NCBI GenBank assembly: GCA_026119855.1
Contig: JAOWBW010000483.1
Span: forward strand, 868,001 to 932,000
Reading direction: 5' to 3'
Source: Campanula takesimana
Taxonomy: Eukaryota > Streptophyta > Magnoliopsida > Asterales > Campanulaceae
Length of the DNA stretch: 64,000 nucleotides
Position numbers and translations under genes: made by a program. The notes beneath the pieces are model-generated. The model was not told the DNA's origin, did no database searches, and saw only the letters and a list, made by a program, of their open reading frames with translations. Below, one piece after another: positions 45,875 to 55,925 of the stretch (position 1 is its first letter; each line of letters opens with the position of its first letter).

Positions 45875-45937
45875 GCAAAAAACAGGGTGCACACAAAAAA
45901 AAATGGTCTTCGTTTGTTTGAACTACGGAGACCTGAG

Positions 45938-45990
45938 CCTCTACACTGGAGGAACGTAGGCAACCTTCGGGTGCGGTCTAAAATATAAAC
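45938..45990 (+). other. Conserved Tat 3' block, Tat-4 copy (UUCG hairpin)
   Basis: Contains GGAGACCTGAGCCTC, GGAGGAACGTAGGCA and the hairpin GC-A-ACC-UUCG-GGU-GC at 45960-45974. Nearly identical to the Tat-5 copy at 61355-61425. Confidence 0.78.
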
Positions 45991-46143
45991 AAATACCCAA
46001 ATCATTTCAAATTAACGAGATGCAATTTTTATTCATTCACTGAATTATTTTGATCATTACAATGGAAATGTTGAGCTATTAAAAGACATAAAACATTAAA
46101 TCCTAAACAAAGTGGTCTATTTTACTTGCAATCTCTTGGGGTA

Positions 46144-47541
46144 CTAAGAAAAATCTAATTTTCTCTTGGCCTTCGAAGGGCCACCCGAACGACCATCAAT
46201 CCTACTCTTCTTGGGAGGTCTAGGAACACTAATATGGACTGAAACCTTCTGCGCAACAGAGCGCCTCCGAGCATAAAAGTCATCCAAAGGGGTACCGAAA
46301 GGGTCAGTCAGAATGTTGTTCACATCAGCAGCAGCTTCCTTGTATCTCAGAGCACTGCTAGGCTCAAAGTCTTGCCCTAACAATTCAGCCCGAAGAGCAT
46401 CTACCCAAGTAATGCCGCGGTAAACGGTACCGAACAAATGATCCAAGTAACTCTCGGGAAGAAAGATACTACCCTGATGCAGAGGGCGGAAGCCCACCGG
46501 TTGCATCATCCCCCCAAGCCGACTGAAGCTCACTTGAGAAGTCCGGACCCATATAAGAAACTAGACGAGATATCCCATTCCTCGGAAAAGGAATTATTTG
46601 CTGGTGACCGAACTGACTCAAAACCCGTTCTGGTTGATAAAATGAAGAGTCTCTCAACCCGGGTAAAACCACGTGCTGAAAACCAAAGGTCCATTCCATG
46701 AAAGGATGAAGACCCCAAGAAGAGGGACAGCACTCAATATCAGCCGAAGTACGGGAAGCGAAGAACTTCTGCCAATTTTCTTCAGTTAAATCTCTAATCA
46801 GCAACCGTCGCCTATGAACAGCAAAAGGAGAGAGGTCGCCGTCTGACGCATAAAGCCTGAAATGCTCTCGAAGCCATATGGTCAAAAGCAAGGGGCTTCC
46901 TCGTCGCATCTCGCCCGTACAATGCAATTCGTCCAGACCATGCAAAGTCTCCCCACTATGAGAGGGATCATACTGAATCGTTGCTCCTTTGCCTGCAACA
47001 CAATCTCAGCCAACTGTGCATCCGCAGTACCCAGAGGAGCGACAAGCAGAACCTCACTGAAAAGACAGACAGCCATGGCATTTCTCTTAAAGGATTGAAT
47101 CGCGACATCTTCCGAATGCAAGCTGAAAAACATCGGAAGCTCAGATATGTCAACAACAGTCCCGTGCATCATCTTCTTCACTTCTCCAACAGGGATATTC
47201 AGAAGGTCAACCCAAGAGTCAACAACACCGCGGTGATACTTAGGGATGGCAATCCGATCGGCCAAAGGCATACCAAGAATGGCCCCAAAATCATCGACAG
47301 TCGGCACCATTTCATTAGCCGAAAAGTTGAAAGTATGGCTATCACAATCCCAAAAGGCTGCAGCGGCCTTCAACAAATCCCAATCCGGCTTCAATGTCTG
47401 CAAAGTAAAAAGAATTCGAAACCCGAAATCTTTAATGAAAGCCTTCTTGGGATGAGTCTTGAAGGAATACACGAATGTCGACAAATCCTTCTCGTAACTC
47501 TTAACAACCTCGGCATCAAGACTGAAAAGGTTAGAGGCCAT
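46144..47541 (-). pseudogene. DUF7745/PMD-like antisense ORF of Tat-4 (frameshifted)
   Basis: Convergent with pol. It starts at the ATG complementary to 47539-47541 (MASNLFSLDAEVVKSYEKDL). Frames 47562-46882, 46945-46469 and 46533-46144 align end to end with the intact Tat-5 ORF, from KAFIKDFGFRILFTLQ to PSKAKRKLDFS. Two frameshifts (about 46900-46940 and 46470-46530) break it. It is clearly the same gene, with scattered substitutions from Tat-5. Function unknown; the C-terminus is basic. Confidence 0.85.
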
Positions 47542-47634
47542 GGGAAAGAAGATTACAAGCAAAATTGGGCAATAAAATGGTGTTCAAAAATGGCAGAAGA
47601 GAGCTGTTAAAATCAAATTGTCGACCAGAAGCTG

Positions 47635-47643
47635 ATATTATAG
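47635..47643 (-). promoter_or_regulatory. Candidate TATA box of the Tat-4 antisense ORF
   Basis: CTATAATAT on the minus strand, about 95 bp upstream of the ATG, in a segment conserved with Tat-5 (59699-59707). GCGCGC-type boxes lie further upstream at about 47697-47765. Confidence 0.5.
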
Positions 47644-48119
47644 CTGTTGGGGGATCTTTGGCCAGCAAAAGTCAAGCCCGGAATTCCGCCCCCCAGAGGC
47701 GCGCCACCCGTCACCGGTGCGCAAAGCGCGCGTATTACACGCCTACAAAGGGAGGCGCGCACTTCCCAAGCCAGGATCATTTCAGTAAGCCTTATCAGGA
47801 AAACTATGCAAGAAATTTCTGCCCAGATCAAGATGCAGCTCCAATCCTTGAGCACCCAGTTGGGCACACGTTAATTTGGTCCGCCCTTAAGGCATGTATA
47901 AAATTGAAAGTAGGATAGGAATTCTCACTAAAAAAGTTAGGGTGTCCTTCTTTAATTCTCAAAGATCAGTTTTGACAATTCATCCCCAGCAGAAAGCACT
48001 CCGCAGTCAACTGTGCCCACACCCCGCCAAAAGTCAAAGTCAAAAAGTAAACATCAAAGTACGACTCACGGCAACAACTTGGTCCTGGGTGAGCCACAAA
48101 ATCACCACCTCCTTATCAA
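47644..48119 (-). other. Upstream region of the Tat-4 antisense ORF
   Basis: No gene. It contains GCGCGC palindromes at 47697-47765 and is partly homologous to 59290-59690 in Tat-5 in reverse orientation. A promoter role is inferred from the conserved TATA-like site. Confidence 0.5.
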
Positions 48120-48125
48120 GCAAGA

Positions 48126-48590
48126 TCTACAAGCAAACGGCCCCCCGGGTCCCGCATTCAAGCAAACGGTCCTCTGGGTCCCACATTCAAACAAACGGTC
48201 CTCTGGGTCCCGCATTCAAGCAAACGGTCCTCTGGGTCCCGCATTCAAGCAGACGGTCCTCTAGGTCACGTATTCAAGAAAACAGCCCTCCGGGTCCCGC
48301 ACTCAAGCAAACGGTCCTCTGGGTCCCGCATTCAAGCAAACGGTCCTCTGGGTCCCACACTCAAGCAAACGGTCCTTCGGGTCCCGCACTCAAGCAAACG
48401 GTCCTCTAGGTCCCGTATTCAAGCAAACGGTCCTCTGGGTCCCGCATTCCAGCAAACGGTCCCTCGGTACCCGCTATTCCAGCAAACGAATCTCGCTACC
48501 AGCAGACAGATCCCACTTCTAGCAAACGGATCTCGCTATCAGCAGACAGGTCCCGCTTCCAGCAAACGGTCCCCCAGGTCCCGCTGTCGG
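48126..48590. repeat. 29 bp tandem array of Tat-4
   Basis: About 15 units with core CAAGCAAACGGTCCTCTGGG then TCCCGCATT, degrading to AGCAAACGGATCTCGCTA-type units at the right side. It lies between the antisense gene and the PPT. Open frames across it are a by-product of the repeat. Confidence 0.9.
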
Positions 48591-48784
48591 CCACGGTGGG
48601 CCGCTTCGTGCCACCGAACTTTTCATTATCACCCAAGCCGCTCACACAGGGACCGCACCTCTATCCCTAGAAATTTCAGATTCCTGCTTTTATCGAGTCT
48701 TTTCCCTTTTCTTGGTGATGTCCTAGGGGGACGTCTTTCTTTCGTCGGCGCGTTTGCTTTGCATTCCACGCCGCCGAGGGGTTC
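48591..48784 (+). promoter_or_regulatory. Tat-4 3' end with polypurine tract
   Basis: GCCGCCGAGGGGTTC at 48770-48784 is directly before the 3' LTR. The stretch before it has no gene. Confidence 0.65.
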
Positions 48785-49789
48785 TGTAGACACCCCGCCT
48801 TGGACCGCTCACCCCGATTGCACACTTGATTTTGTGTTTCTCCCTCTTTTAAGTGTTTTCTGTTAATTTCTGTTACTTTGGTTAAGTTCTAGACGGGCTC
48901 CGTTAAGTCCAGGGACCAACCTGAATAACAGTTCTAACTTTCTAGTCCATTCTGTCAAAATTCGCCTTTCAGTGTCGCACACCTCCGCCCCTTGAGGCCA
49001 GACGCGCGCGCCTTACGCCGCCTAGGTGGGATGCGCACGCTTTTGGGGTGTGTCAGATACAGATTCTGCCCAAGAATCTCTCCCTTGCTCATTATACATG
49101 ATTTTGCCCGGGAAAGATTTCTTGGAGACACCGTTTGGCTCCAAAAAACACACATATTTTCAACTATAAAAACCCCTCCAATCCATCATTGGAGGAGGAC
49201 TTTTCCACCTTAGACTTTTCTCTAAACAAAGCTCTAGGCAATTTACAAAAGATATTCTCTCCAAGTATTCAACCTCTTCTTCAAGACTTTTTCAAGAGGT
49301 TCTCTTTGAAGGATATTATAGGTAAAATGTCTTAACTTTATTCTTTATTCCTTCTTCTTCTTCTAATTCTTCTTCTCCTTCAATCAAATGTGCAATCACC
49401 CCAAAACCATTTGGGACATGACACCAATGGCCATTTCATTACATTGAATTGGCCTAGGAGTTATCTCCCTACATTCTAAACGATAAAACCCCCTTTTATC
49501 ATCATTAAAATAGGAAGAACACATTTATCATTAAAGTGAATTGTGAACAAACAAGACCGACATTGCTCGGGCGAAATGGGTGTTTAAGTACTTCCCATTT
49601 CGTAACCTAACCCTCGAACCCCTCATCCCAAAGAATCTCTGTTTTCGTAAATCAAACTTAGGCTCATAAACATTAGGTTTTCTTACGTTCCTCAAAAACA
49701 TGGGTGGCGACTCTAAAACACAACAGACATCCTAAGGTAATCCGCGCGCTCTGGCCTAAAGCCGTGGGCTCTACCACGGGGTATCCACA
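48785..49789 (+). repeat. Tat-4 3' LTR
   Basis: 1005 bp, TGTAGACACC...GGTATCCACA, followed by the TSD GGGCC. It differs from the 5' LTR mainly by the shorter CTT run and scattered substitutions of a few percent by eye, many at CG sites. A PBS-like TGGCGACTCT lies at 49705-49714. Confidence 0.94.
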
Positions 49790-51991
49790 GGGCCACAAAC
49801 CGCCCATATGGCTCATCGGTGATCAAATCAGTCGCATCCACCCCCATAAGGTGCGGGTCTTCTCCCCGGTCGGCAACGAATATAGCCTCAGGTGGATCCA
49901 CTGGCACTCTCTGAAAAAGCCCCAGCCCATGCTGCCATAAGACTCTCTCGCCCAAATAAAAGGCCTACCCTCGAAACCCTACCAACAGTCTCCTCTGCCG
50001 GGTCACCCTCAGGGCCTCGCTCAGTTCAAAACCTACCTCCTGCCCCTTGAACCGAGACCAAGGGAAAAGGTTGAGCTCCGCTGGCATGGCCCCCTTCAAC
50101 ACCGCCTTCACATCGGTATAGCGGACAGAGACCCATCCCTTGGACCCTCTTTTCTCCCGAGCTTCCCTAGCTCAGCAGGTCATAGCTGGAAAGGTCAGAT
50201 CTCGGCCAACAGCCAGTCTCCACGGGTAGTTGCCAAAGTTCTCGTAGCACCAAGCCTGAAATATAAAAGGGCAAGGGATGCCATCAGTACACAAGAAATG
50301 AGGTAAAAGTTAAATGCGAAAAGTAAAGCGAAAGAAGAAAAGGAAAGGATACCTCGAGAACAAACTGAAAGCAAGCCAGTGACTTGCTCGCCCTCCGGCT
50401 GTATTTGTCAAGCTCCATGTACAGCTCAGCCAGGCCAGCCTCTCCCCAACCAATATCCCGGATAGCCTCGAGAATGGTGAGTGACCCAAGAAGAGGAAAC
50501 ATTCATGTTGTGTCGGCATTGGCAAAAATGGTGTTGCCAAGGAAGAGCTACACGTAAGAGCGCCCAAGCTGCTCAGCTGTGATCTGACCCGCCCAATACT
50601 CCGGGATGTTGGCCAGAATAGCCCTCTCAACGTTCTGAACCAGGATGCCCAAACCCTTGGTGGGGCACGAGAATCCGATAAATGCCCGAATCTCTTCCTC
50701 AAACATCCTGTCCCTCCAAATGATCGGATGCCCGTCAAAGGAAAGACCAGTAATGGCAGCGAAATCAACCAAGGTCACGGTTACCTCCCCCCAACCCAAA
50801 TGGAACATGTGGGTCGTATCCCACCAATACTCACCAATGGCGTTAAGGATCCCCATACTCTTGTTGGTATTCACCAACTGGCCCACGGCCTCAATAAAAG
50901 GCACCAATCCTGTGCGTGCCACCCACTCCCTCGGACCAGGGACACCATCAACAAACTCGGGCATGGCCTCCCACAGGGAGAGGCAAATGTCCGGCGATCC
51001 TCGGGACTTAAGATCACCGCCCTGCATGTAAACACAGCAAATGTATGAATAACACGGTTTAAAAATACCATCGCTCATAATGAATGCAAATGATAAAATA
51101 AAAACAAAAAGCGAACAAAAATGTGTTCCGTCCCCTTTCAAATTGCATAGACATTTGAGGGTCATTTCAAAAATGTGTTCCGTCCCCTTTCAAATTGCAT
51201 AGACATTTGAGGGTCATTTCAAAAATGTGTTCCGTCCCCTTTCAAATTGCATAGACATTTGAGGGTCATTTCAAAAATGTGTTCCGTCCCCTTTCAAATT
51301 GCGTAGACATTTGAGGGTCATTTCAAAAATGTGTGTTCCATCCCCTTTCAAATTACATAGACATTTGAGGGTCATTTCAAAAATGTGTGTTCCGTCCCCT
51401 TTCAAATTGCATAGACATTTGAGGGTCATTAAAAAATGTGTTCCGCCCCCTTCAAATTGCATAGACATTTGAGGGTCATGAAAATTTAGGGTTTAGATCC
51501 CGCAAAAAGAATAAGCAACATTTCTTAGCGCACATGTAGGCGGCAATATCCCGAAAACGTGCTTAATAGCTAGTCGGAGCCTAAGGTACAAGCGTTTTAT
51601 GTACTAAGTGTAGGACAACGCACTTTAAATGGCGAAAGCATAGCTAGGCATGTCCGATTGGGAGAACGAACACATGCCCATGATCCTTGAAAGTTCAATT
51701 TCATGAAAATCAAAACAATTTTGCAAAAATTGCACCAAGGAATGCAAAATCCCAAAATGCATAAACAAGAACCCTAGGTCTAGAAAATGCATGCAATGCC
51801 CAAAATCGACTAGGGAAGGTTTTTAGAATGTTTACCCCATCACCATGGCACAAATGGATAGTATGAGACTTGTAAAAACCCGCTCCCGCATCCCGAAAAT
51901 CAACGGTGTAGCCTCGAAAGTTTCGAGCCATGTCTAGCCTCCTCTCCGCCCCTCTAGGATAGCCCGCGCATGCCCGTCCCACCATAAACAA
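49790..51991 (-). pseudogene. Antisense PMD (aminotransferase-like) gene of Tat-3, 5' exons
   Basis: Exon 1 (51991-51836; ATG at 51985) has GRACAGYPRGAERRLDMARN and ends at a GTAAAC donor. Exon 2 (51021-50353) follows TTTACATGCAG and has GEYWWDTTHMFHLGWGEVT and DFAAITGLSFDGHPI, the signature of plant mobile domains. Intron 2 (50256-50352) runs from GTATCC to TATTTCAG. Exon 3 (50255-49790) has WCYENFGNYPW and FYLGERVLWQHG, continuing past Tat-4 at 36936. At least two stops in exon 2 (near 50549 and 50502) and two in exon 3 (near 50175 and 49965) show decay. Confidence 0.78.
51022..51835 (-). other. Intron 1 of the PMD gene, with a 52 bp minisatellite
   Basis: 814 bp with GTAAAC at its start and ACATGCAG at its end on the minus strand. 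It contains about seven 52 bp units at 51120-51480 (core GTTCCGTCCCCTTTCAAATT, then GCATAGACATTTGAGGGTC). Open frames across the array reflect the repeat. Confidence 0.72.
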
Positions 51992-52259
51992 TCCTTGAGC
52001 AGTCTAAGCAAGAAAATTCAAAGTTGGTGGAGTTTTCCCTCTCAATTTCATCCCTACCCACTCTGTTTCTTGACTGAACTCTTAGAAAAACAGTGAGACC
52101 ATCCGTATGGCTGTTGTGTTTTGAAAAAGAAGGGACGACCTCCCGATCCGTACGGATGGTTTGGGCGAGGAAAATCTCAGCCCAAAATTTACACTTTGGC
52201 CCCTGGCGCCTTGAACGAACCTTCCCCCAATTTTATGAAATAGAGTTCAGGCCCCTTCT
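51992..52259 (-). other. Upstream region of the PMD gene
   Basis: No gene. Two boxes, CCATCCGTATGGCTG (about 52099) and CCGTACGGATGGTTTGG (about 52149), match the LTR promoter boxes. A promoter role is inferred from position. Confidence 0.45.
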
Positions 52260-52890
52260 CTTTAGGAAATGACCAAACCTTGACTCGGAATAGTCATTAT
52301 AGGTTGAAGCCTTTATCCCCGGCAGTCCTTAGTCGGACGTAAGACCAGTTTTCCCGTCAAACTCCCCAAAGATGGAGTTGACCAAACCTTGACTCAGAAT
52401 AGTCATTATATGTCCAAGCCTTTGTCCTAGCAGTCCTTAGTGGGACGTAAGGCCAGTTGCCTCATCAAACTCCCCAAAGATGGAGTTGACCAAGCCTTGA
52501 CTCAGAATAGTCATTATAGGTCCAAGCCTTTGTCCCGGCAGTCCTTAGTGGGACGTAAGGCCAGTTGCCTCGTCAAACTCCCCAAAGTGGAGTTGACCAA
52601 GCCTTGACTCAGAATAGTCATTATAGGCCCAAGCCTTTGTCCCGGCAGTCCTTAGTGGGACGTAAGACCAGTTGCCTCGTCAAACTCCCCAAAGATGGAG
52701 TTGACCAAGCCTTGACTCAGAATAGTCATTATAGGTCCAAGCCTTTGTCCTCAGCAGTCCTTAGTCTGACGTAAGACCAGTTTTCCCATCAAACTCCCCA
52801 AAGATGGAGTTGACCAAGCCTTGACTCAGAATAGTCATTATAGGTTGAGGTCCTTCTCCCCGGCAGTTCAAAATGACGTAAGACCATTCC
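52260..52890. repeat. 108 bp tandem array of Tat-3
   Basis: Six units with GATGGAGTTGACCAAGCC, AGAATAGTCATTATAGG and CAGTCCTTAGTGGGACG. Homologous to the shorter array in Tat-2 at 10597. Confidence 0.92.
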
Positions 52891-52896
52891 GTGAAA

Positions 52897-54130
52897 GTCA
52901 ACCCTCTCCATAAAGCCGAGTTGACCATGTCCCGCCTCTGCCTCGCCAAGAGTCATGCTTCCTTATGAAAATCAAACCCTCTCCATAGAGCCAAGTTGAC
53001 CATGTCCCGCCTCTGCCTTGCCAAGAGTCATGCTTCCTTATGTAAGTCAACCCTCTCCATAGAGCCAAGTTGACCATGTCCCGCCTCTGCCTCACCAAGA
53101 GTTATGCTTCCTTATGTATGTCAACCCTCTCCATAGAGCCAATTTGACCATGTCCCGCCTCTGCCTCGCCAAGAGTCATGCTTCCTTATGTAAGTCAACC
53201 CTCTCCATAGAGCCAAGTTGACCATGTCCCGCCTCTGCCTCGCCAAGAGTCATGCTTCCTTATGTAAGTCAACCCTCTCCATATAGCCAAATTGACCATG
53301 TCCCGCCTCTGCCTGGCCAAGAGTCATGCTTCCTTATGAAAGTCAACCCTCTCTATAGAGCCAAGTTGACCATGTCCCGCCTCTGCCTCGCCAAGAGTCA
53401 TGCTTCCTTATGTAAGTCAACCCTCTCCATAGATCCAAGTTAACCATGTCCCGCCTCTGCCTCGCCAAGAATCATGCTTCCTTATGAAAGTCAACCCTCT
53501 CCATAGAGCCAAGTTGACTATGTCCCACCTCTGCCTCGCCAAGAGTCATGCTTCCTTATGTAAGTCAACCCTCTCCACAAGAGCCAAGTTGACCATGTCC
53601 CGCCTCTGCCTCGCCAAGAGTCATGCTTCCTTATGTAAGTCAACCCTCTCCATAAGATCCAAGTTGACCATGTCCCGCCTCTGCCTCGCCAAGAGTCATG
53701 CTTCCTTATGAAAGTCAACCCTCTCCATAGAGCCAAGTTGACTATGTCCCGCCTCTGCCTCGCCAAGAGTCATGCTTCCTTATGAAAGTCAACCCTCTCC
53801 ATAAGAGCCAAGTTGACCATGTCCTGTCTCTACCTCGCCAAGAGTTATGCTTCCTTATGAAAGTCAACCCTCTCCATAGAGCCAAGTTGACTATGTCCCG
53901 CCTCTGCCTCGCCAAGAGTCATGCTTCCTTATGTAAGTCAACCCTCTCCATAAGAGCCAAGTTGACCTTGTCCCGCCTCTGCCTCGCCAAGAGTTATGCT
54001 TCCTTATGTAAGTTAACCCTCTCCATAAGAGCCAAGTTGACCATGTCCCACCTCTGCCTCGCCAAGAGTCATACTTCCTTATGTAAATCAACCCTCTCCA
54101 TAGAGCCAAGTTGACCATGTCCCGCCTCTG
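52897..54130. repeat. 74 bp tandem array of Tat-3
   Basis: About 16 units of 74-76 bp: GTCAACCCTCTCCATAGAGC, AAGTTGACCATGTCCCGCC, AGAGTCATGCTTCCTTATG. Units differ by a few bases and by a one-base insert (CATAAGAGCC). Related in its first part to 10920-11050 of Tat-2 (GTCAACC..CCCATAGAG). Confidence 0.95.
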
Positions 54131-54367
54131 AACTCGTCCCCCTAGGAAATGATGACTGATATCCGCCTAGCCCTTAGGTTTGGATAGCCTCAAAACTTCT
54201 CTCCTTTTCCGAACTACGTTAGGTTCCCCACAAATGGGATACGTAGGAATCCTATACCCCTAGGTCCAGCCATGAAACCAAATCGGTCAAGTTGTCCTCC
54301 CATCAGATTGGGATGCTTATTTTTATCGACAACCCCGCTTTCCTAAAGCGACGTTGCCGAGGGGCTC
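54131..54367 (+). promoter_or_regulatory. Tat-3 3' end with polypurine tract
   Basis: GTTGCCGAGGGGCTC at 54353-54367 is directly before the 3' LTR. The preceding stretch aligns with 11515-11706 of Tat-2 (GGATACGTAGGAATC, ATCGG..TTATCGA). Confidence 0.72.
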
Positions 54368-55889
54368 TGTAAGTACCCCAATCTGAAACCAACCAACCTT
54401 AGAGGTAATCTTAGGATCATCCAGGGATAAACTGATGAACTAGGACCTCTCTAGGATAAACCTAAAATCCCAGGACTGCTCTGGGATTAAAATTGGAAAA
54501 ATCCAGAAGCTCGCCAGGCTGAGCCGTACGGATGGTTTGGACGCGGGAGAGGCCTAGCCGTACGGCTGGTTTAGGCAACCTCAGTCCCTATAAATTAAGA
54601 CCCTTGCTGATCATTTCAGAGGGGGGAGAAAATACAAATTCAGAGGGAAACTCTGCAGGATTTCAATCTGAAACAAACACCATTAAATCTTTGAGTGAAA
54701 AAGAGAGGAAGATAGGCCACAACCATCATAGGTGAAGCCTCCTTCTCCCCGTCTTCTCTCCATCTCAAAACTCTTTGTTATTGTTCATATTACTTGCTTA
54801 TTTGCATTTAAAAGCCATGTCCTTGTCAATCATTTACATACATTGCAAGCCTTGTCCTTCAATCACCTTTTATTCTTGTTATTCATATCTTGGAACCAAA
54901 TCATGAGATGATCCAAGGTGCCCTCACATTCTTGTATGTGATCAAGGGTTAAAACCTAAGGGAGATCATGATTTGTTAGTTTATTGTCTTTAAATAGCTT
55001 GATGATCCATTGTTATGGTGAAAGCATGTATCTTTATGCTAATAATGTTCATGTTTGGCCATGATGATCATGTTGGGTGATAAAGTCCCAATCTTTATCA
55101 TCCCAACTTTGATTTAGCCTTAAATCCCACATTTGGGTCATAAAGATTCAATCTTTATGTCATTTTGTTGTCCCTAAAGGTTTAATCTTGTTAAAGATAC
55201 CATTTTTGATGATAAAGTTTACATCTTTACTCATCAAAATGGTTATCTTGGCTCAAAGGCCATTTTCATCACATTTTTCAATTTTCTCCAATGATTGCCT
55301 TAATCACACTCAAATCCATGTATTTGAGGGCCATTTGGTGATTAATGTGCATAGGAATGATTTTAATCAAAGTTTGTTGGTTAACATTCAAACTGAAAGT
55401 AAATAGATCAGTCCAGTTTCAGCAGAATACTCTGTTTCTGCCTGAAACTGGACAATTTCTGGACAAACTGTAAAAATCCCCGGAAAGACCCCTCCTAGCC
55501 GTACAGCTAAGTTGGGTCAGAGGGACCTTTTTTTTCCTTTCTGTCTTGTTTTGTCAATATTTATGCAAATAAACCCTTTTTCCTCTGTTAAAATCAATAA
55601 CCAGTTAAAACTGCAGTTTTCCGTTAAAAACACACACACACACATGAACTTTTCGTTAACAAACATAAAGGAGACTCGCTTTGTCCGAGGCGACTTGGGT
55701 GACGTAAAACTCTTCCCAAGTCGTAACCTGACCTCCGAACTCTTAAATCTCTAACCATTTTCATTTGTTGGGTTAAAAGTTAACAAATGTGGCGACTCCG
55801 TTAAATTTTGTTTAGTTCATGTGTTTGGCTTTTCTTCCTATTGAGCGAGCCCCGTGCTCACCGTTCTGAGGGGGGGGAGGATCTTTACA
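54368..55889 (+). repeat. Tat-3 3' LTR
   Basis: 1522 bp, TGTAAGTACC...ATCTTTACA, followed by the TSD CTTAT. TATA box TATAAATT at 54589-54596; hairpin at 55690-55722; PBS-like TGGCGACTCCG at 55790-55800, identical to the first 11 bases of the Tat-3 PBS. Confidence 0.93.
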
Positions 55890-55925
55890 CTTATATGTGA
55901 TTACAAGTTTGCATAATTGTAGATA

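Larger units (their letters stand above)
36937..49789 (+). mobile_element. Tat-4: Tat-like gypsy element with pol and antisense ORF
   Basis: LTRs at 36937-37978 and 48785-49789, PBS, gag, protease, RT, two RNase H domains, integrase, paired hairpins, conserved block, an opposite-strand DUF7745-like ORF, a 29 bp tandem array and PPT. Flanks are TGGCC and GGGCC, a 5 bp TSD with one mismatch. It interrupts an exon of the Tat-3 PMD gene. The second, archaeal-type RNase H is a mark of the Tat lineage. All reading frames are broken, so it cannot move by itself. Confidence 0.94.
20080..55889 (+). mobile_element. Tat-3: pol-less Tat-like gypsy element with nested insertions
   Basis: Direct LTRs at 20080-21594 and 54368-55889 and a perfect 5 bp TSD CTTAT define one insertion of 35.8 kb into Copia-2. 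Copia-3 (9.9 kb) and Tat-4 (12.9 kb) are nested inside. What remains, about 13 kb, is PBS, leader, a short gag, a conserved 3' block, a spliced opposite-strand PMD gene, two tandem arrays and a PPT. No protease, RT, RNase H or integrase was found, so it would need enzymes from another element. Confidence 0.93.

Noticed and set aside
46981..47610. Plus-strand 209-codon ORF
   Set aside because: It is antisense to the DUF7745-like pseudogene, whose homology to Tat-5 is on the minus strand. No independent motif.
47894..48409. 171-codon ORF with repeats (GSHIQTNGPLGPAFKQ type)
   Set aside because: It is translation of the 29 bp tandem array; unit length not divisible by three gives several overlapping frames. 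No evidence of coding.
53484..54118. Repeat proteins in the 74 bp array
   Set aside because: Frames on both strands through a tandem array, without start context or codon bias.
52897..54130. CRISPR-like array
   Set aside because: The 74 bp units are head-to-tail without unique spacers, in a plant retrotransposon. It is a tandem repeat.
54368..55889. Solo LTR
   Set aside because: It is preceded by a GCCGAGGGGCTC polypurine tract and internal Tat sequence, has a matching direct copy at 20080-21594, and the two outer flanks share CTTAT. It is the 3' LTR of Tat-3.
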